Program-made: the position numbers and the translations under genes
Source of the DNA: Variovorax sp. PBL-H6
GTDB lineage: Bacteria > Pseudomonadota > Gammaproteobacteria > Burkholderiales > Burkholderiaceae_C
Length of the DNA stretch: 64,000 bases
Reading direction: 5' to 3'
Assembly: GCF_901827155.1 (NCBI RefSeq)
Contig: NZ_LR594659.1
Span: 2,914,001 to 2,978,000 of the forward strand
In this document: piece by piece, positions 44,343-53,341 of the stretch
Layout of the letters: every line of letters begins with the position of its first letter
How positions within the stretch are numbered: position 1 is the first letter of the stretch
The notes under the pieces: generated by a model
The model's database searches: none
What the model was told of the DNA's origin: nothing
Seen by the model: only the letters and a program-made list of their open reading frames with translations

Positions 44343-45143
44343 ATGCTGCGTGTGGCACTCATCGGTTGCGGCGCCATCGGCAGCTCGGTCATCGAGCTGC
44401 TGAAGGGCGACGCGTCGCTCGCGGTGGTCGCCGTGGTGGTCCCGCACGAGGGCCTGGTCGCGGCGCAGGCCGCGCTGCAGACGCTGGCGCCCGGCGTGCA
44501 GGTCGGCACTGCCGTGCCTGCATCCGGCGTCGACCTGGTGGTCGAGACCGCCGGTCACGCGGCGATCGAGGAACACGTGCTGCCGGCACTGCGGCGCGGC
44601 ACGCCCTGCGTGGTCGCTTCCGTCGGCGCGCTGTCCGCGCAAGGCCTCGCGGAAAAACTCGAGATCGCGGCCATTACCGGCGGCACGCAGGTGCAGCTGA
44701 TCGCCGGCGCCATCGGCGCCATCGATGCGCTGGCCGCGGCCCGCATCGGCGGGCTCGACAGCGTGCGCTACACCGGCCGCAAGCCGCCGCGTGCCTGGAA
44801 GGGCACGCCGGCGGCGCAGGGCCGCGACCTCGATGCGCTGACTGCCGAATGCGTGATCTTCGAAGGCAGCGCCCGCGAGGCCGCCGCGCTGTACCCCAAG
44901 AACGCCAACGTGGCGGCGACGGTGTCTCTCGCAGGGCTCGGCCTCGACCGCACGCAGGTGCGCCTGATTGCCGATCCGGCCGTCGACGAGAACGTGCACA
45001 CGGTCGAAGCCGAGGGCGCCTTCGGCAGCTTCGAGCTCAGCATGCGGAACAAGCCTCTCGCAGCCAATCCCAAGACCTCCGCGCTGACGGTCTACAGCGC
45101 CGTTCGCGCCCTGCGCAACCGCGCCGCGGCCCTTGCCATCTGA
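44343..45143 (+). CDS. L-aspartate dehydrogenase-like protein
   Basis: 266 residues: RVALIGCGAIGSSVIELL is the NAD(P)-binding motif, VDLVVETAGHAAIEEHVLPAL and VVASVGALSAQGL are family segments, KNANVAATVSLAG follows, and ENVHTVEAEGAFG carries the catalytic histidine. Known members interconvert aspartate and oxaloacetate plus ammonia. In this catabolic operon a different amino or imino acid substrate is possible, which would fit a nitrogen-containing growth substrate. Confidence 0.85.
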   Translation: MLRVALIGCGAIGSSVIELLKGDASLAVVAVVVPHEGLVAAQAALQTLAPGVQVGTAVPASGVDLVVETAGHAAIEEHVLPALRRGTPCVVASVGALSAQGLAEKLEIAAITGGTQVQLIAGAIGAIDALAAARIGGLDSVRYTGRKPPRAWKGTPAAQGRDLDALTAECVIFEGSAREAAALYPKNANVAATVSLAGLGLDRTQVRLIADPAVDENVHTVEAEGAFGSFELSMRNKPLAANPKTSALTVYSAVRALRNRAAALAI

Positions 45144-45150
45144 AGAAGCC

Positions 45151-46629
45151 ATGATCTCCACAGAACTCCTCCCCATCAACATCGCCGGCGAATGGCGCCT
45201 GGGCGGCGGCGACGCCTACGAGAGCCTCTATCCGGCCACCGGCGAGCCCATCGCACGTCTCAAGGCGGCGAGCCTCGCCGATGTCGACGAGGCCATCGTG
45301 CGTGCCGACCAGGCTTTCCGCACCAGCGGCTGGGCACAGAAGCTCCCGCACGAGCGCGCAGCGGTGCTGCATCGCGTGGCGCAGCTGATCCGCGAGGAGG
45401 CCGAGCCGCTGGCGCAGAAGCAGCGTTTGGACAACGGCAAGCCGATCAGCGAGACGCGCGCGCTGGTCGCCAGCGCGGCCGGCACCTTCCAGTTCTTCGC
45501 GGCGGCGCTGGAAACGCTGGAAGAAACCATCACGCCCTCGCGCGGCGCCTTCGTCACCATGAGCGTGCACGAGCCGATGGGCGTGGTCGCTGCCATCACG
45601 CCGTGGAATTCGCCGATCGCGAGCGAGGCGCAGAAGCTCGCACCCGCGCTGGCCGCGGGCAACGCCGTGATCGTCAAGCCGGCCGAGGTCACGCCGCTCA
45701 TGGCGCTGGAGCTGGCGCGCATCTGCGAGGCCGCCGGCGTGCCGAAGGGCATCGTGAGCGTGCTGCCGGGCAAGGGCTCGGTGATCGGCGATGCGATCAC
45801 CAAGCATCCGCTGGTCAGGCGCGTGTCCTTCACCGGCGGCACCACCACTGGCAAGCACATTGCCCACATCGCGGCCGACAAGATGATGCCGGTGTCGCTG
45901 GAGCTCGGCGGCAAGTCGCCAACGATGGTGCTGGAGGATGCCGACCTCGACCACGCCGTCAACGGCGTGCTCTACGGCATCTTCAGCTCCTCGGGCGAGT
46001 CGTGCATCGCGGGCTCGCGCCTCTTCGTGGCGCGCAGCATCTATGACGAATTCGTCACGCGCGTGGCCGAGGCGGCCAAGGCGCTGCGGGTGGGCGATCC
46101 GGCCTCGGAGCGCACGCAGATGGGCCCGCTGATCACCGCGAAGCACCGCGAGAGCATCGAGCGCTACGTGGAGCTGGGCGTCTCCGAGGGCGGGCAGATC
46201 CGCACCGGCGGCGTGCGCCCGCACGGCGCCGAATTCGAGCGCGGCTACTACTTCGCGCCCACCATCCTGGAGGGCCTGACGAACAGCGCGCGCATCAGCC
46301 AGGAAGAGGTGTTCGGCCCGGTGCTCGTGGCCATGCCCTTCGACAACGAGCAGGAACTGATCGCACAGGCCAACGACAGCGTCTACGCGCTGGCTGCGGG
46401 CGTGTGGAGCCGCGACTTCAAGCGCGCCTGGCGCCTCGGGCGCGCGGTGCAGGCGGGCACGGTCTGGGTCAACACCTACAAGCAGTTCTCGGTCTCCACG
46501 CCGTTCGGCGGCTGGCGCGACAGCGGCCTGGGCCGCGAGAAGGGACGTGAGGGCATCTTCCAGTACATGGAGCAGAAGAGCATGTACTGGGGCACCAACG
46601 AGCAACCACTACCTTGGGCACAGCAATGA
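45151..46629 (+). CDS. NAD(P)-dependent aldehyde dehydrogenase
   Basis: 492 residues, the standard ALDH length. It has the ITPWNSPIASEAQKLAPALAAGNAVIVKPAE cofactor region, VSFTGGTTTGK, the general-base Glu in LELGGKSP, the nucleophile Cys in SSGESCIAGSRL, and NTYKQFSVSTPFGGWRDSGLGREKG at the end. ATG 45151 is chosen because the preceding in-frame codons overlap the upstream gene. It likely oxidises the aldehyde produced by the ThDP enzyme or ring cleavage. Confidence 0.93.
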   Translation: MISTELLPINIAGEWRLGGGDAYESLYPATGEPIARLKAASLADVDEAIVRADQAFRTSGWAQKLPHERAAVLHRVAQLIREEAEPLAQKQRLDNGKPISETRALVASAAGTFQFFAAALETLEETITPSRGAFVTMSVHEPMGVVAAITPWNSPIASEAQKLAPALAAGNAVIVKPAEVTPLMALELARICEAAGVPKGIVSVLPGKGSVIGDAITKHPLVRRVSFTGGTTTGKHIAHIAADKMMPVSLELGGKSPTMVLEDADLDHAVNGVLYGIFSSSGESCIAGSRLFVARSIYDEFVTRVAEAAKALRVGDPASERTQMGPLITAKHRESIERYVELGVSEGGQIRTGGVRPHGAEFERGYYFAPTILEGLTNSARISQEEVFGPVLVAMPFDNEQELIAQANDSVYALAAGVWSRDFKRAWRLGRAVQAGTVWVNTYKQFSVSTPFGGWRDSGLGREKGREGIFQYMEQKSMYWGTNEQPLPWAQQ

Positions 46630-46645
46630 AACCTGTCTTGTTCCA

Positions 46646-46743
46646 GAAACAGCACGGAACCGGCTTTGCCGGGCCGTCGGTGTTGCCCCCGGTGAGGGGG
46701 TGGGCGGCTACACCAAGTGAGCCAACCTGGGGGAGAGCCATAT
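46646..46743 (-). repeat. 98-bp intergenic repeat, copy B (inverted relative to copy A)
   Basis: Reverse complement of copy A (38494-38591) with 9 mismatches. Its outer end contributes GGGGGAG as the ribosome binding site of the VOC dioxygenase gene, and its final bases overlap that gene's start codon. The two copies bracket the SDR-to-ALDH segment. Confidence 0.9.
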
Positions 46744-47713
46744 GACAGTTATTGGAATCGACCAGATCACCTATGCGGCAGACGACCTGCCGACCTGCCG
46801 GCGCTTCTTCTCCGATTGGGGACTGGCGCTGAAGTCCGAGACGGCGGACGAGCTCGTCTTCGAGTGCCTGAATGGCTGCCGCGTGGTGGTCGCCGCGTTG
46901 GACAAGCCCGGCCTGGCGCCGGCCATGGAAGAGGGCCCGACCCTGCGAGAAGTGGTGTGGGGCGTCGAGAACGATGACGACCTCAGCCGCTACGCGAAGG
47001 CCATCGCAGAGGACGCTGGCTTCGTCGACGCAGAAGCCGAGGGCGCGCGCCGCATCGGCTGCACCGACCCGAACGGACTGGCGGTGCGCCTGCAGGTCAG
47101 CCGCAAGCGCAGCATCGAGGTCGATTGCGGCGCCATGAACACCTGGAACGCCAAGCCTCGTGTGAACCAGGCCGCGCCGGTGTACGAGCGCGCCACGCCG
47201 ATCGAGGTGGGCCACGTCGTCTTCTTCGTCGCCGACGTGAAGACCACCGCCGAGTTCTATGCGCAGCGCTTCGGCTTCGTGGGCTCCGACAGCTACCCCA
47301 ACCGCGGCGCCTTCCTGCGCTGCGCGCCCGACGGCGGGCACCACGACCTGTTCCTGCTGCAGCTGCCCTCGGGCAAGCGCGGCCTCAACCACGTCGCCTT
47401 TACCGTGCGCGACATCCACGAGGTTTTCGGCGGCGGGCTGCACTTCTCGCGCTGCGGTTGGGAGACCCAGCTGGGCCCGGGCCGGCACCCGATCTCGTCG
47501 GCCTACTTCTGGTACTTCAAGAACCCGGCCGGCGGCCTGATCGAGTACTACGCCGACGAAGACCAGCTCACGGCCGAGTGGCAGCCGCGCGAGTTCGAGC
47601 CGGGCCCGACCGTGTTCGCCGAATGGGCGGTCGATGGCGGGCTCGACGGCGAAACCCGCCGCCAGAAGAACGCCGAAGGCCCGCAGGGCAAGTTCATCAC
47701 CGAGAAAAAATGA
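46742..47713 (+). CDS. VOC-family (type I extradiol dioxygenase-like) protein
   Basis: 323 residues in two vicinal-oxygen-chelate modules. The second module has GHVVFFV, NHVAFTVRD and LIEYYADED, giving a His, His, Glu set expected for Fe(II) or Mn(II) binding in ring-cleaving dioxygenases. This suggests extradiol cleavage of a catecholic or hydroxylated pyridine intermediate. The ribosome binding site is provided by repeat copy B. The stop overlaps the next Bug gene by 4 bases. Confidence 0.85.
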   Translation: MTVIGIDQITYAADDLPTCRRFFSDWGLALKSETADELVFECLNGCRVVVAALDKPGLAPAMEEGPTLREVVWGVENDDDLSRYAKAIAEDAGFVDAEAEGARRIGCTDPNGLAVRLQVSRKRSIEVDCGAMNTWNAKPRVNQAAPVYERATPIEVGHVVFFVADVKTTAEFYAQRFGFVGSDSYPNRGAFLRCAPDGGHHDLFLLQLPSGKRGLNHVAFTVRDIHEVFGGGLHFSRCGWETQLGPGRHPISSAYFWYFKNPAGGLIEYYADEDQLTAEWQPREFEPGPTVFAEWAVDGGLDGETRRQKNAEGPQGKFITEKK

Positions 47714-48717
47714 CTTCGAAGACCATGCAACGACGCACCTCCCTTTTGTCCCTCGCTGGCGCCGCCCTGATGGCGCTGGCCACCGTCACCGCGCACGCAC
47801 AGACCGCGGTCGAGAAGCAGCTCTCGAGCGACCGCTTCACCATCGTCTCGCCGTTCCCGCCCGGCGGCCCGGTCGACACGCTCGCACGCGTGCTCTCCGA
47901 AGGCCTGGCCAAGCGCTACGGCCAGGCCGCGCTGGTCGAGAACATGCCCGGCGCGGCCGGCAACATCGGCATCGACAAGGTCAAGCGCGCGAAGGGCGAC
48001 GGCCATACGCTGCTGGTGGTGCCGGCGGGCAACCTGACCATCAATCCGACGCTGATGCCGAACTTCCCCTTCGACATCGAGAAGGACTTCGTGCCCATCA
48101 CCATGCTGGCCAAGGCGCCCAACGTGCTCGTGGCTTCGCCCTCCGCCGGGATCAGGAGCGCGAAGGACCTGGTGGCCCAGGCCAAGGCGAAGCCGGGCAC
48201 GCTGTCCTATGCCTCGCCCGGCGTGGGCAGCGGCCTGCACCTGGCGGGCGAGCTCTTCAAGCAGCAGGCCGGCATCGACCTGCTGCACGTGCCCTACAAG
48301 GGCACCGCGCCCGCGCTCAACGACGTGCTGGGCGGCGTGGTGCCACTGATGTTCAGCAACCTGCCGGCCACGCTGCCCTTCATCAAGAACGGCAAGCTGA
48401 TCCCGCTCGGGGTGACCGAGGCCAGGCGCAGCCCGGCCGCGCCGGAGATTCCGACGCTGGCGGAGCAGGGCATCCAGGGCGTGGCCGTGACCTCCTGGTA
48501 TGGCCTGCTGGCGCCGGCTGGAACGCCGCCCGAGGTGGCCGAGCAGTTGGCCAGGGATGCGGCGCAGATGCTGGGGCAGCCCGAGGTGCGCGAGCGCCTG
48601 AAGGCGCAGGGCATGAGCGAGGCGACCATGAAGCCGGGCGAATTCACCGTCTACATGCGCGACGAGACCGCCATGTGGGCCAAGATCATCAAGGCCCGCA
48701 ACATCGTGGCCGAGTGA
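47710..48717 (+). CDS. Bug family (TctC-like) periplasmic binding protein
   Basis: 335 residues with signal peptide ending VTAHAQ. Landmarks: FTIVSPFPPGGPVDTLARVLSEGLAKR, VENMPGAAGNIGIDKVKRAKGDGHTLLVVPAGNL, YASPGVGSGLHLAGELF and HVPYKGTAPALNDVLGGVVP. The start overlaps the dioxygenase stop (ATGA); ATG 47725 is an alternative. It is the second receptor in the region C operon and presumably binds the aromatic acid or a related ligand. Confidence 0.9.
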   Translation: MTSKTMQRRTSLLSLAGAALMALATVTAHAQTAVEKQLSSDRFTIVSPFPPGGPVDTLARVLSEGLAKRYGQAALVENMPGAAGNIGIDKVKRAKGDGHTLLVVPAGNLTINPTLMPNFPFDIEKDFVPITMLAKAPNVLVASPSAGIRSAKDLVAQAKAKPGTLSYASPGVGSGLHLAGELFKQQAGIDLLHVPYKGTAPALNDVLGGVVPLMFSNLPATLPFIKNGKLIPLGVTEARRSPAAPEIPTLAEQGIQGVAVTSWYGLLAPAGTPPEVAEQLARDAAQMLGQPEVRERLKAQGMSEATMKPGEFTVYMRDETAMWAKIIKARNIVAE

Positions 48718-48739
48718 GCGAAAAGGACGCAGACAAGCC

Positions 48740-49903
48740 ATGAAGACCAGCGAATCCAGCATCGGCATCGTCGGCGCGGGCATCGGCGGACTGGCCGCCG
48801 CCATCGCCCTGGCGCGCACGGGCCACGAGGTCGTGGTGTTCGAGCAGGCGAAGCAGTTCGCCCGCGTGGGCGCCGACATCAACCTCACGCCCAATGCCGT
48901 GCGCGCGCTCGATGGCCTGGGCGCTGGCGAAGCGGCGCGGGTGACCGCGGCGCGGCCCACGCACCGCATCAGCCGCAACTACGACACCGGTGAGGAGACC
49001 TCGCGCCTGGAGATGGCCGAGACCGCCGAGCAGAAGTACGGCGCGCCGCAGCTCACCATTCACCGGGCCGACCTGCTGGCGTCATTGGCCGAGATGTTTC
49101 CTGCCGAGCGCGTGGCACTCGGCAAGCGGGCCTCGAAGATCGCGGCCGACGAGGAGGGCGTGAGCCTCTCCTTCGAGGACGGCAGCAGCGCCCGCGTCGG
49201 GGCGCTGATCGGCGCCGACGGCATCCATTCCGCGGTGCGCGGCGCCATGTTCGGGGCCGAGAGCCCGCGCTTCACCGGCATCGTGGCGTACCGCGCGGTG
49301 GTGCCGGCCGAGCGCGTCGCGGGCGTGCCGAACCTCGGCGCCTTCACCAAGTGGTGGGGGCCCAATCCGCAGAGCCAGATCGTCACCTTCCCACTGAATC
49401 GGGGCAAGGACATCTTCATCTTCGCCACGACCCCGCAGGACAGCTGGCACCTCGAATCCTGGACCGCCCCCGGCAGTGTGGACGAACTGCGCGAGCAGTA
49501 CGTCGCCTACCACCCGGAGGCACGTGCGCTGCTCGATGCCTGCGACACGGTGCTCAAGACCGCGCTGTACGAGCGCGACCCGATGCCGGCCTGGGCGAAG
49601 GGCCGCATGGCGCTGCTTGGCGACGCCGCGCATCCGATGCTCCCCTTCATGGCGCAGGGCGCGGGGATGGCGATCGAGGATGCGGTGCTTCTGGCCCGCC
49701 ATCTCGAAGGCGTTGCGATGCGCGACATCCGCAGCGCGCTGCAGCGCTACGAGGGCGCGCGCCTCGAACGCACGAGCCAGATCCAGCTGGGCTCGCGCGG
49801 CAACAACTGGCTGCGCGAGGGCGGCAATGCGGACTGGGTCTATGGCTACGACGCCTGGACCGTGCCGCTCGCCGCGACCGCAGCCACTGCCGCAACAGCC
49901 TGA
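48740..49903 (+). CDS. FAD-dependent aromatic hydroxylase (NicC/salicylate hydroxylase-like)
   Basis: 387 residues of the class A flavoprotein monooxygenase family: IGIVGAGIGGLAAAIALARTGHEVVVFEQ (FAD), ALIGADGIHSAVR (DG motif) and MALLGDAAHPMLPFMAQGAGMAIEDAVLLARHL (GD motif). Overall layout, including KYGAPQLTIHRADL and a C-terminal WVYGYDAW, resembles 6-hydroxynicotinate 3-monooxygenase NicC as I remember it. It should hydroxylate an aromatic or pyridine acid using NAD(P)H. The exact substrate is unproven. Confidence 0.88.
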   Translation: MKTSESSIGIVGAGIGGLAAAIALARTGHEVVVFEQAKQFARVGADINLTPNAVRALDGLGAGEAARVTAARPTHRISRNYDTGEETSRLEMAETAEQKYGAPQLTIHRADLLASLAEMFPAERVALGKRASKIAADEEGVSLSFEDGSSARVGALIGADGIHSAVRGAMFGAESPRFTGIVAYRAVVPAERVAGVPNLGAFTKWWGPNPQSQIVTFPLNRGKDIFIFATTPQDSWHLESWTAPGSVDELREQYVAYHPEARALLDACDTVLKTALYERDPMPAWAKGRMALLGDAAHPMLPFMAQGAGMAIEDAVLLARHLEGVAMRDIRSALQRYEGARLERTSQIQLGSRGNNWLREGGNADWVYGYDAWTVPLAATAATAATA

Positions 49904-49929
49904 ATCCATCTCTTCCCACGGAGGCCACG

Positions 49930-50151
49930 ATGCAACAAGACCGCTACCTGCAACCCCACCAGGCGCGCCAGCGCCCGGCGACCACCTACGAAGACCTGCT
50001 GGGCGATGCGATCGAGCGCGCCTTCGGCGACGGCGTCCACGACCTCGCCGGGCTGGTCGAACGGCTCAACGACAGCGGCCTGGCCACGCCCGGCGGCCAG
50101 CGCTGGACCGAAGACCTGTACCGCCAGGAAATGGCGAAGCTCGGCGCCTGA
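49930..50151 (+). CDS. Small protein with recombinase-like helix-turn-helix segment
   Basis: 73 residues. The C-terminal half (LVERLNDSGLATPGGQRWTEDLYRQEMAKLGA) matches the recombinase-type HTH motif found in short proteins next to Rieske oxygenase genes. There is no catalytic recombinase domain, so it is not a site-specific recombinase. CGGAGG upstream supports the start. It sits 13 bases before the Rieske oxygenase gene; a role in regulating or assembling that enzyme is speculation. Confidence 0.7.
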   Translation: MQQDRYLQPHQARQRPATTYEDLLGDAIERAFGDGVHDLAGLVERLNDSGLATPGGQRWTEDLYRQEMAKLGA

Positions 50152-50164
50152 GGAGAACAGCACC

Positions 50165-51202
50165 ATGACCACGATTGCCATCCAACCCGTCGCGCAAGAC
50201 CCGGTGGACCAACTGCTCGAGATCGGCCTGAAGGATCTCTGGTACCCGATCTGCCCCTCCCATTTCATCCGCGAGAACCCCGTGTCGCTGCGCCGCCTGG
50301 GGCGCAAGCTGGCCCTCTGGCGCGACGGCGAGGGCAAGCTGCATGCGCTGGAGGACCGCTGCCCGCATCGCGGCGCGCCGCTGTCGCAGGGCGTGATCCT
50401 GGGCGACCGGCTGTCCTGCCCCTATCACGGCGTCGAGGTGCGCCATGACGGCGTGGTCATGCGCGTGCCCGGCAGCCCCGGCTGCAAGCTCGAGGGCTCG
50501 CAGGCCACGCGCCACTTCCACGTGGAAGAGCGCGCAGGCGCGGTATTCCTCTACAACGGGAAGGAGCCGGTGGACGTGCCGCCGCCGCTGGCGCTGCCCG
50601 AGCAGCTCTCGGACGATGCGCAGTATTCGTCCTTCCTCTGCTACACCGAGTGGAAAGGCGACTACCGCTACGTGCTGGACAACGTCATGGACCCGATGCA
50701 CGGCACCTTCCTGCACAAGCAGTCGCACTCGATGGCCGAAGGCGATTCGCAGGCCAAGTTCGGCATCCGCCCGACCGACCACGGCTTCGTGTTCGAGAAG
50801 GAAGGCCAGCGCAACGTGAACTTCGACTGGACCGAATGGGCTGACACCGGCATCCACTGGATGCGGCTGGAGATCCCGTATCCGCGCACCGGCGGGCCCG
50901 GTGGCAACTTCATCATCATCGGCGCCTTCTCGCCCATGCCCAACGGCATGACGGCGACCTTCTTCTGGCGCGTGCGCAAGCTGCCGTCCGGCTGGGAACG
51001 CGACACCTGGCGCTTCCTCTACAAGAACCGGCTGGAGGCGCGCCACTGGCACGTGCTGGAGCAGGACCGCGTGATGCTGGAGGACATGGAGCCCGATGCC
51101 AACCAGCACGAGAGCCTGTACCAGCACGACCTCGGCATCGTGCGTCTGCGTCGCCACATGCGCAACCTGGCACAGGCGCAGCTGGAGCAGGCCGCGGCCT
51201 GA
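50165..51202 (+). CDS. Rieske aromatic-ring-hydroxylating oxygenase, alpha subunit
   Basis: 345 residues. The Rieske cluster ligands are C66, H68, C85 and H88 (CPHRG...CPYHG). The catalytic Fe region is LDNVMDPMHGTFLHKQ with the bridging Asp and His179/His184. Length and layout match the phthalate/vanillate-type (single-component oxygenase) group. Electrons come from the reductase encoded next. Together with the NicC-like hydroxylase and VOC dioxygenase it indicates an aromatic pathway; the substrate is unknown. Confidence 0.93.
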   Translation: MTTIAIQPVAQDPVDQLLEIGLKDLWYPICPSHFIRENPVSLRRLGRKLALWRDGEGKLHALEDRCPHRGAPLSQGVILGDRLSCPYHGVEVRHDGVVMRVPGSPGCKLEGSQATRHFHVEERAGAVFLYNGKEPVDVPPPLALPEQLSDDAQYSSFLCYTEWKGDYRYVLDNVMDPMHGTFLHKQSHSMAEGDSQAKFGIRPTDHGFVFEKEGQRNVNFDWTEWADTGIHWMRLEIPYPRTGGPGGNFIIIGAFSPMPNGMTATFFWRVRKLPSGWERDTWRFLYKNRLEARHWHVLEQDRVMLEDMEPDANQHESLYQHDLGIVRLRRHMRNLAQAQLEQAAA

Positions 51203-51234
51203 GGTTGCCTACGCTTTTCCAGAGGTCCATGCCC

Positions 51235-52206
51235 ATGTCTTCCCCTACGCTCAATGCGCTCGTGCACACCATGCGCTACGAGGCCGAGGGCATCGTCAGC
51301 GTCGAGTTCCGCCCGGCTTCGCCCGAGGTGGAGTTCCCCGCCTTCGAAGCCGGCTCGCACATCGACCTGCACCTGCCCAACGGCCTGGTGCGCAGCTACT
51401 CGCTGTGCAACCCGGCCAGCGACCGCCAGCGCTACGTCGTCGGCGTGGCCAACGACCGCAAGAGCCGCGGCGGCTCGCGCTACGTGCACCAGCAGCTGCG
51501 CGTGGGCATGACGCTGCCGATCTCCGCACCGCGCAACAACTTTCACCTGGAGGAGGGTGCGGAGCGCTCGGTGCTGGTGGCCGGCGGCATCGGCGTGACG
51601 CCCATCTGGTGCATGCTGCAGCGCCTGGCCGACATCGACAAGCCGGTGGAGCTGATCTACTGCGCGCGCACGCGCAAGGAAGCCGCCTTCTGCGATGCGA
51701 TCGACGCACTGGCGCGCGAGAGCAAGGTCGCGCTGACCTGGCATTTCGACGCAGACAAGGGCGCGCCGCCCGACCTCGGGACGCTGCTGGCCGGCAAGAG
51801 CGCAGACGATCATTTCTATTGCTGCGGCCCGGCGCCCATGCTCGATGCCTTCGAGAAGACCTGCGCGCAACTGGGCTACGCGCATGCGCACATCGAGCGC
51901 TTTTCTGCCGCGCATGTCGAGGCACCCAGCGCAACCGAGACCTACGTCGTGGAGTGCGCAAAGAGCGGCAAGAGCGTCGAGGTGCCGCCGGGCAAATCGA
52001 TCCTCGACAGCCTGATCGACGCCGGCCTCAACCCCGACCACAGCTGCAAGGAAGGCGTGTGCGGCGCTTGTGAAACGAAGGTCATCTCGGCCGGCGAAAT
52101 CGAGCACCGCGACGGCATCCTCACCAAGGCCGAACAGGCCGCGAACAAGACCATGTTCATCTGCGTCTCGCAGTGCAAGCGTGGCCCGCTGGTGCTCGAC
52201 ATCTAG
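51235..52206 (+). CDS. Oxidoreductase of phthalate dioxygenase reductase type (FMN, NAD, 2Fe-2S)
   Basis: 323 residues: a flavin-binding domain (RSYSLCN), an NAD-binding domain (VLVAGGIGVTPIWCMLQRL, YCCGPAPMLDAF) and a C-terminal plant-type ferredoxin (SCKEGVCGACETKV plus a later Cys). This order is that of phthalate dioxygenase reductase and VanB. It supplies electrons to the Rieske oxygenase directly upstream. ATG 51235 is preferred for spacing from AGAGG; ATG 51229 and TTG 51205 are alternatives. Confidence 0.92.
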   Translation: MSSPTLNALVHTMRYEAEGIVSVEFRPASPEVEFPAFEAGSHIDLHLPNGLVRSYSLCNPASDRQRYVVGVANDRKSRGGSRYVHQQLRVGMTLPISAPRNNFHLEEGAERSVLVAGGIGVTPIWCMLQRLADIDKPVELIYCARTRKEAAFCDAIDALARESKVALTWHFDADKGAPPDLGTLLAGKSADDHFYCCGPAPMLDAFEKTCAQLGYAHAHIERFSAAHVEAPSATETYVVECAKSGKSVEVPPGKSILDSLIDAGLNPDHSCKEGVCGACETKVISAGEIEHRDGILTKAEQAANKTMFICVSQCKRGPLVLDI

Positions 52207-52233
52207 TTTCCCAACTCCACTCCCAAAACTCCA

Positions 52234-53340
52234 ATGAAGAAATCCCTTGTGGCCGCGGCCGCATGCGCGGCTGCGGCCGGCGCCTGCGCGCAATCCTCCT
52301 CCGTGCAGCTCTTCGGCGTCGTCGATGCCGCGGTCACCTACACCACCGGGTCGGGCTACGGCTCGTCCAGCAAATGGCAGTTGACCAACAGCGGCAACAG
52401 CTTCAGCCGGCTCGGCTTTCGCGGCAGCGAAGACCTCGGCGGCGGCCTGGCCGCGAGCTTCTGGCTGGAGGCCGGCCTGCAGAACGACAACGGCACGGGC
52501 TTCAACTCGAACACCAACAACCAGGCCAGCGGCGCAGCCGGCCCCGGCCTGCTGACCTTCAACCGGCGCTCGACCGTGAGCTTCTCCGGCGGCTTCGGCG
52601 AGCTGCGCCTGGGCCGCGACTACACGCCGACCTTCTGGAACACGGCGCTCTACGATCCCTTCGGCACCGGCGGCGGCATCGGTGCCAACCAGCTCTACTT
52701 CTCGGGCCTGGGGGGTCTCACGTCACCGACGGGCACGCGCGCCTCCAACAGCATCGGCTACTTCCTGCCGCCCAACCTGGGCGGCTTCTACGGGCAGGCG
52801 ATGGTCGCGATGGGCGAGAACGACAACCGCTCCGTGCTGCCGGGCACGCTGATCTCGAACCGCGACGACGGTGACTACGCCGGGGTCCGGGTCGGCTATC
52901 TCAACGGCCCGTTCAACGTGACGCTCGCCACCGGCAAGACGCGCTACGCGACCGGCGACCTGCGCGTGTCGAACATCGGTGCCTCGTACGTCTTCGAGTC
53001 GCTGATGAGCCTCAAGCTGATGGGCGAGATCTACAGCGAATCGCTCGGTGCGGTGGACGGCAAGGGCGCGCTGCTGGGCTTCAGCCTGCCGGTCGGCGTG
53101 GGCGAGATCAAGGGTTCATACGCGCGCTACAAGCGCGAGCCGGTGGGCAACGTGCCGGAGCCCACGACCTCGAAGCTCGCGCTCGGCTATGTCTACAACC
53201 TGTCGAAGCGCACGGCGCTGTACGGCACCCTGGCCTATCTGCGCAACCGCAATGGCGCGACGCAGTCGCTCGCCGGTTCCATCACGGCGCCGAACCGCGC
53301 TTCGAGGGGGACGGAGTTCGGCATTCGGCACGCGTTCTGA
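52234..53340 (+). CDS. General porin (Gram-negative outer membrane)
   Basis: 368 residues with a cleavable signal peptide (MKKSLVAAAACAAAAGACA), then SSVQLFGVVDAAVTYTTGSGYG, typical of betaproteobacterial OmpC-like porins, and a C-terminal Phe in RHAF for outer-membrane insertion. Region FRGSEDLGGGLAASFWLEAGL and LRLGRDYTPTFWN are family marks. It closes the region C operon and likely lets the aromatic substrate cross the outer membrane. Its stop codon abuts a truncated vapC-like gene. Confidence 0.93.
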   Translation: MKKSLVAAAACAAAAGACAQSSSVQLFGVVDAAVTYTTGSGYGSSSKWQLTNSGNSFSRLGFRGSEDLGGGLAASFWLEAGLQNDNGTGFNSNTNNQASGAAGPGLLTFNRRSTVSFSGGFGELRLGRDYTPTFWNTALYDPFGTGGGIGANQLYFSGLGGLTSPTGTRASNSIGYFLPPNLGGFYGQAMVAMGENDNRSVLPGTLISNRDDGDYAGVRVGYLNGPFNVTLATGKTRYATGDLRVSNIGASYVFESLMSLKLMGEIYSESLGAVDGKGALLGFSLPVGVGEIKGSYARYKREPVGNVPEPTTSKLALGYVYNLSKRTALYGTLAYLRNRNGATQSLAGSITAPNRASRGTEFGIRHAF

Positions 53341-53341
53341 G

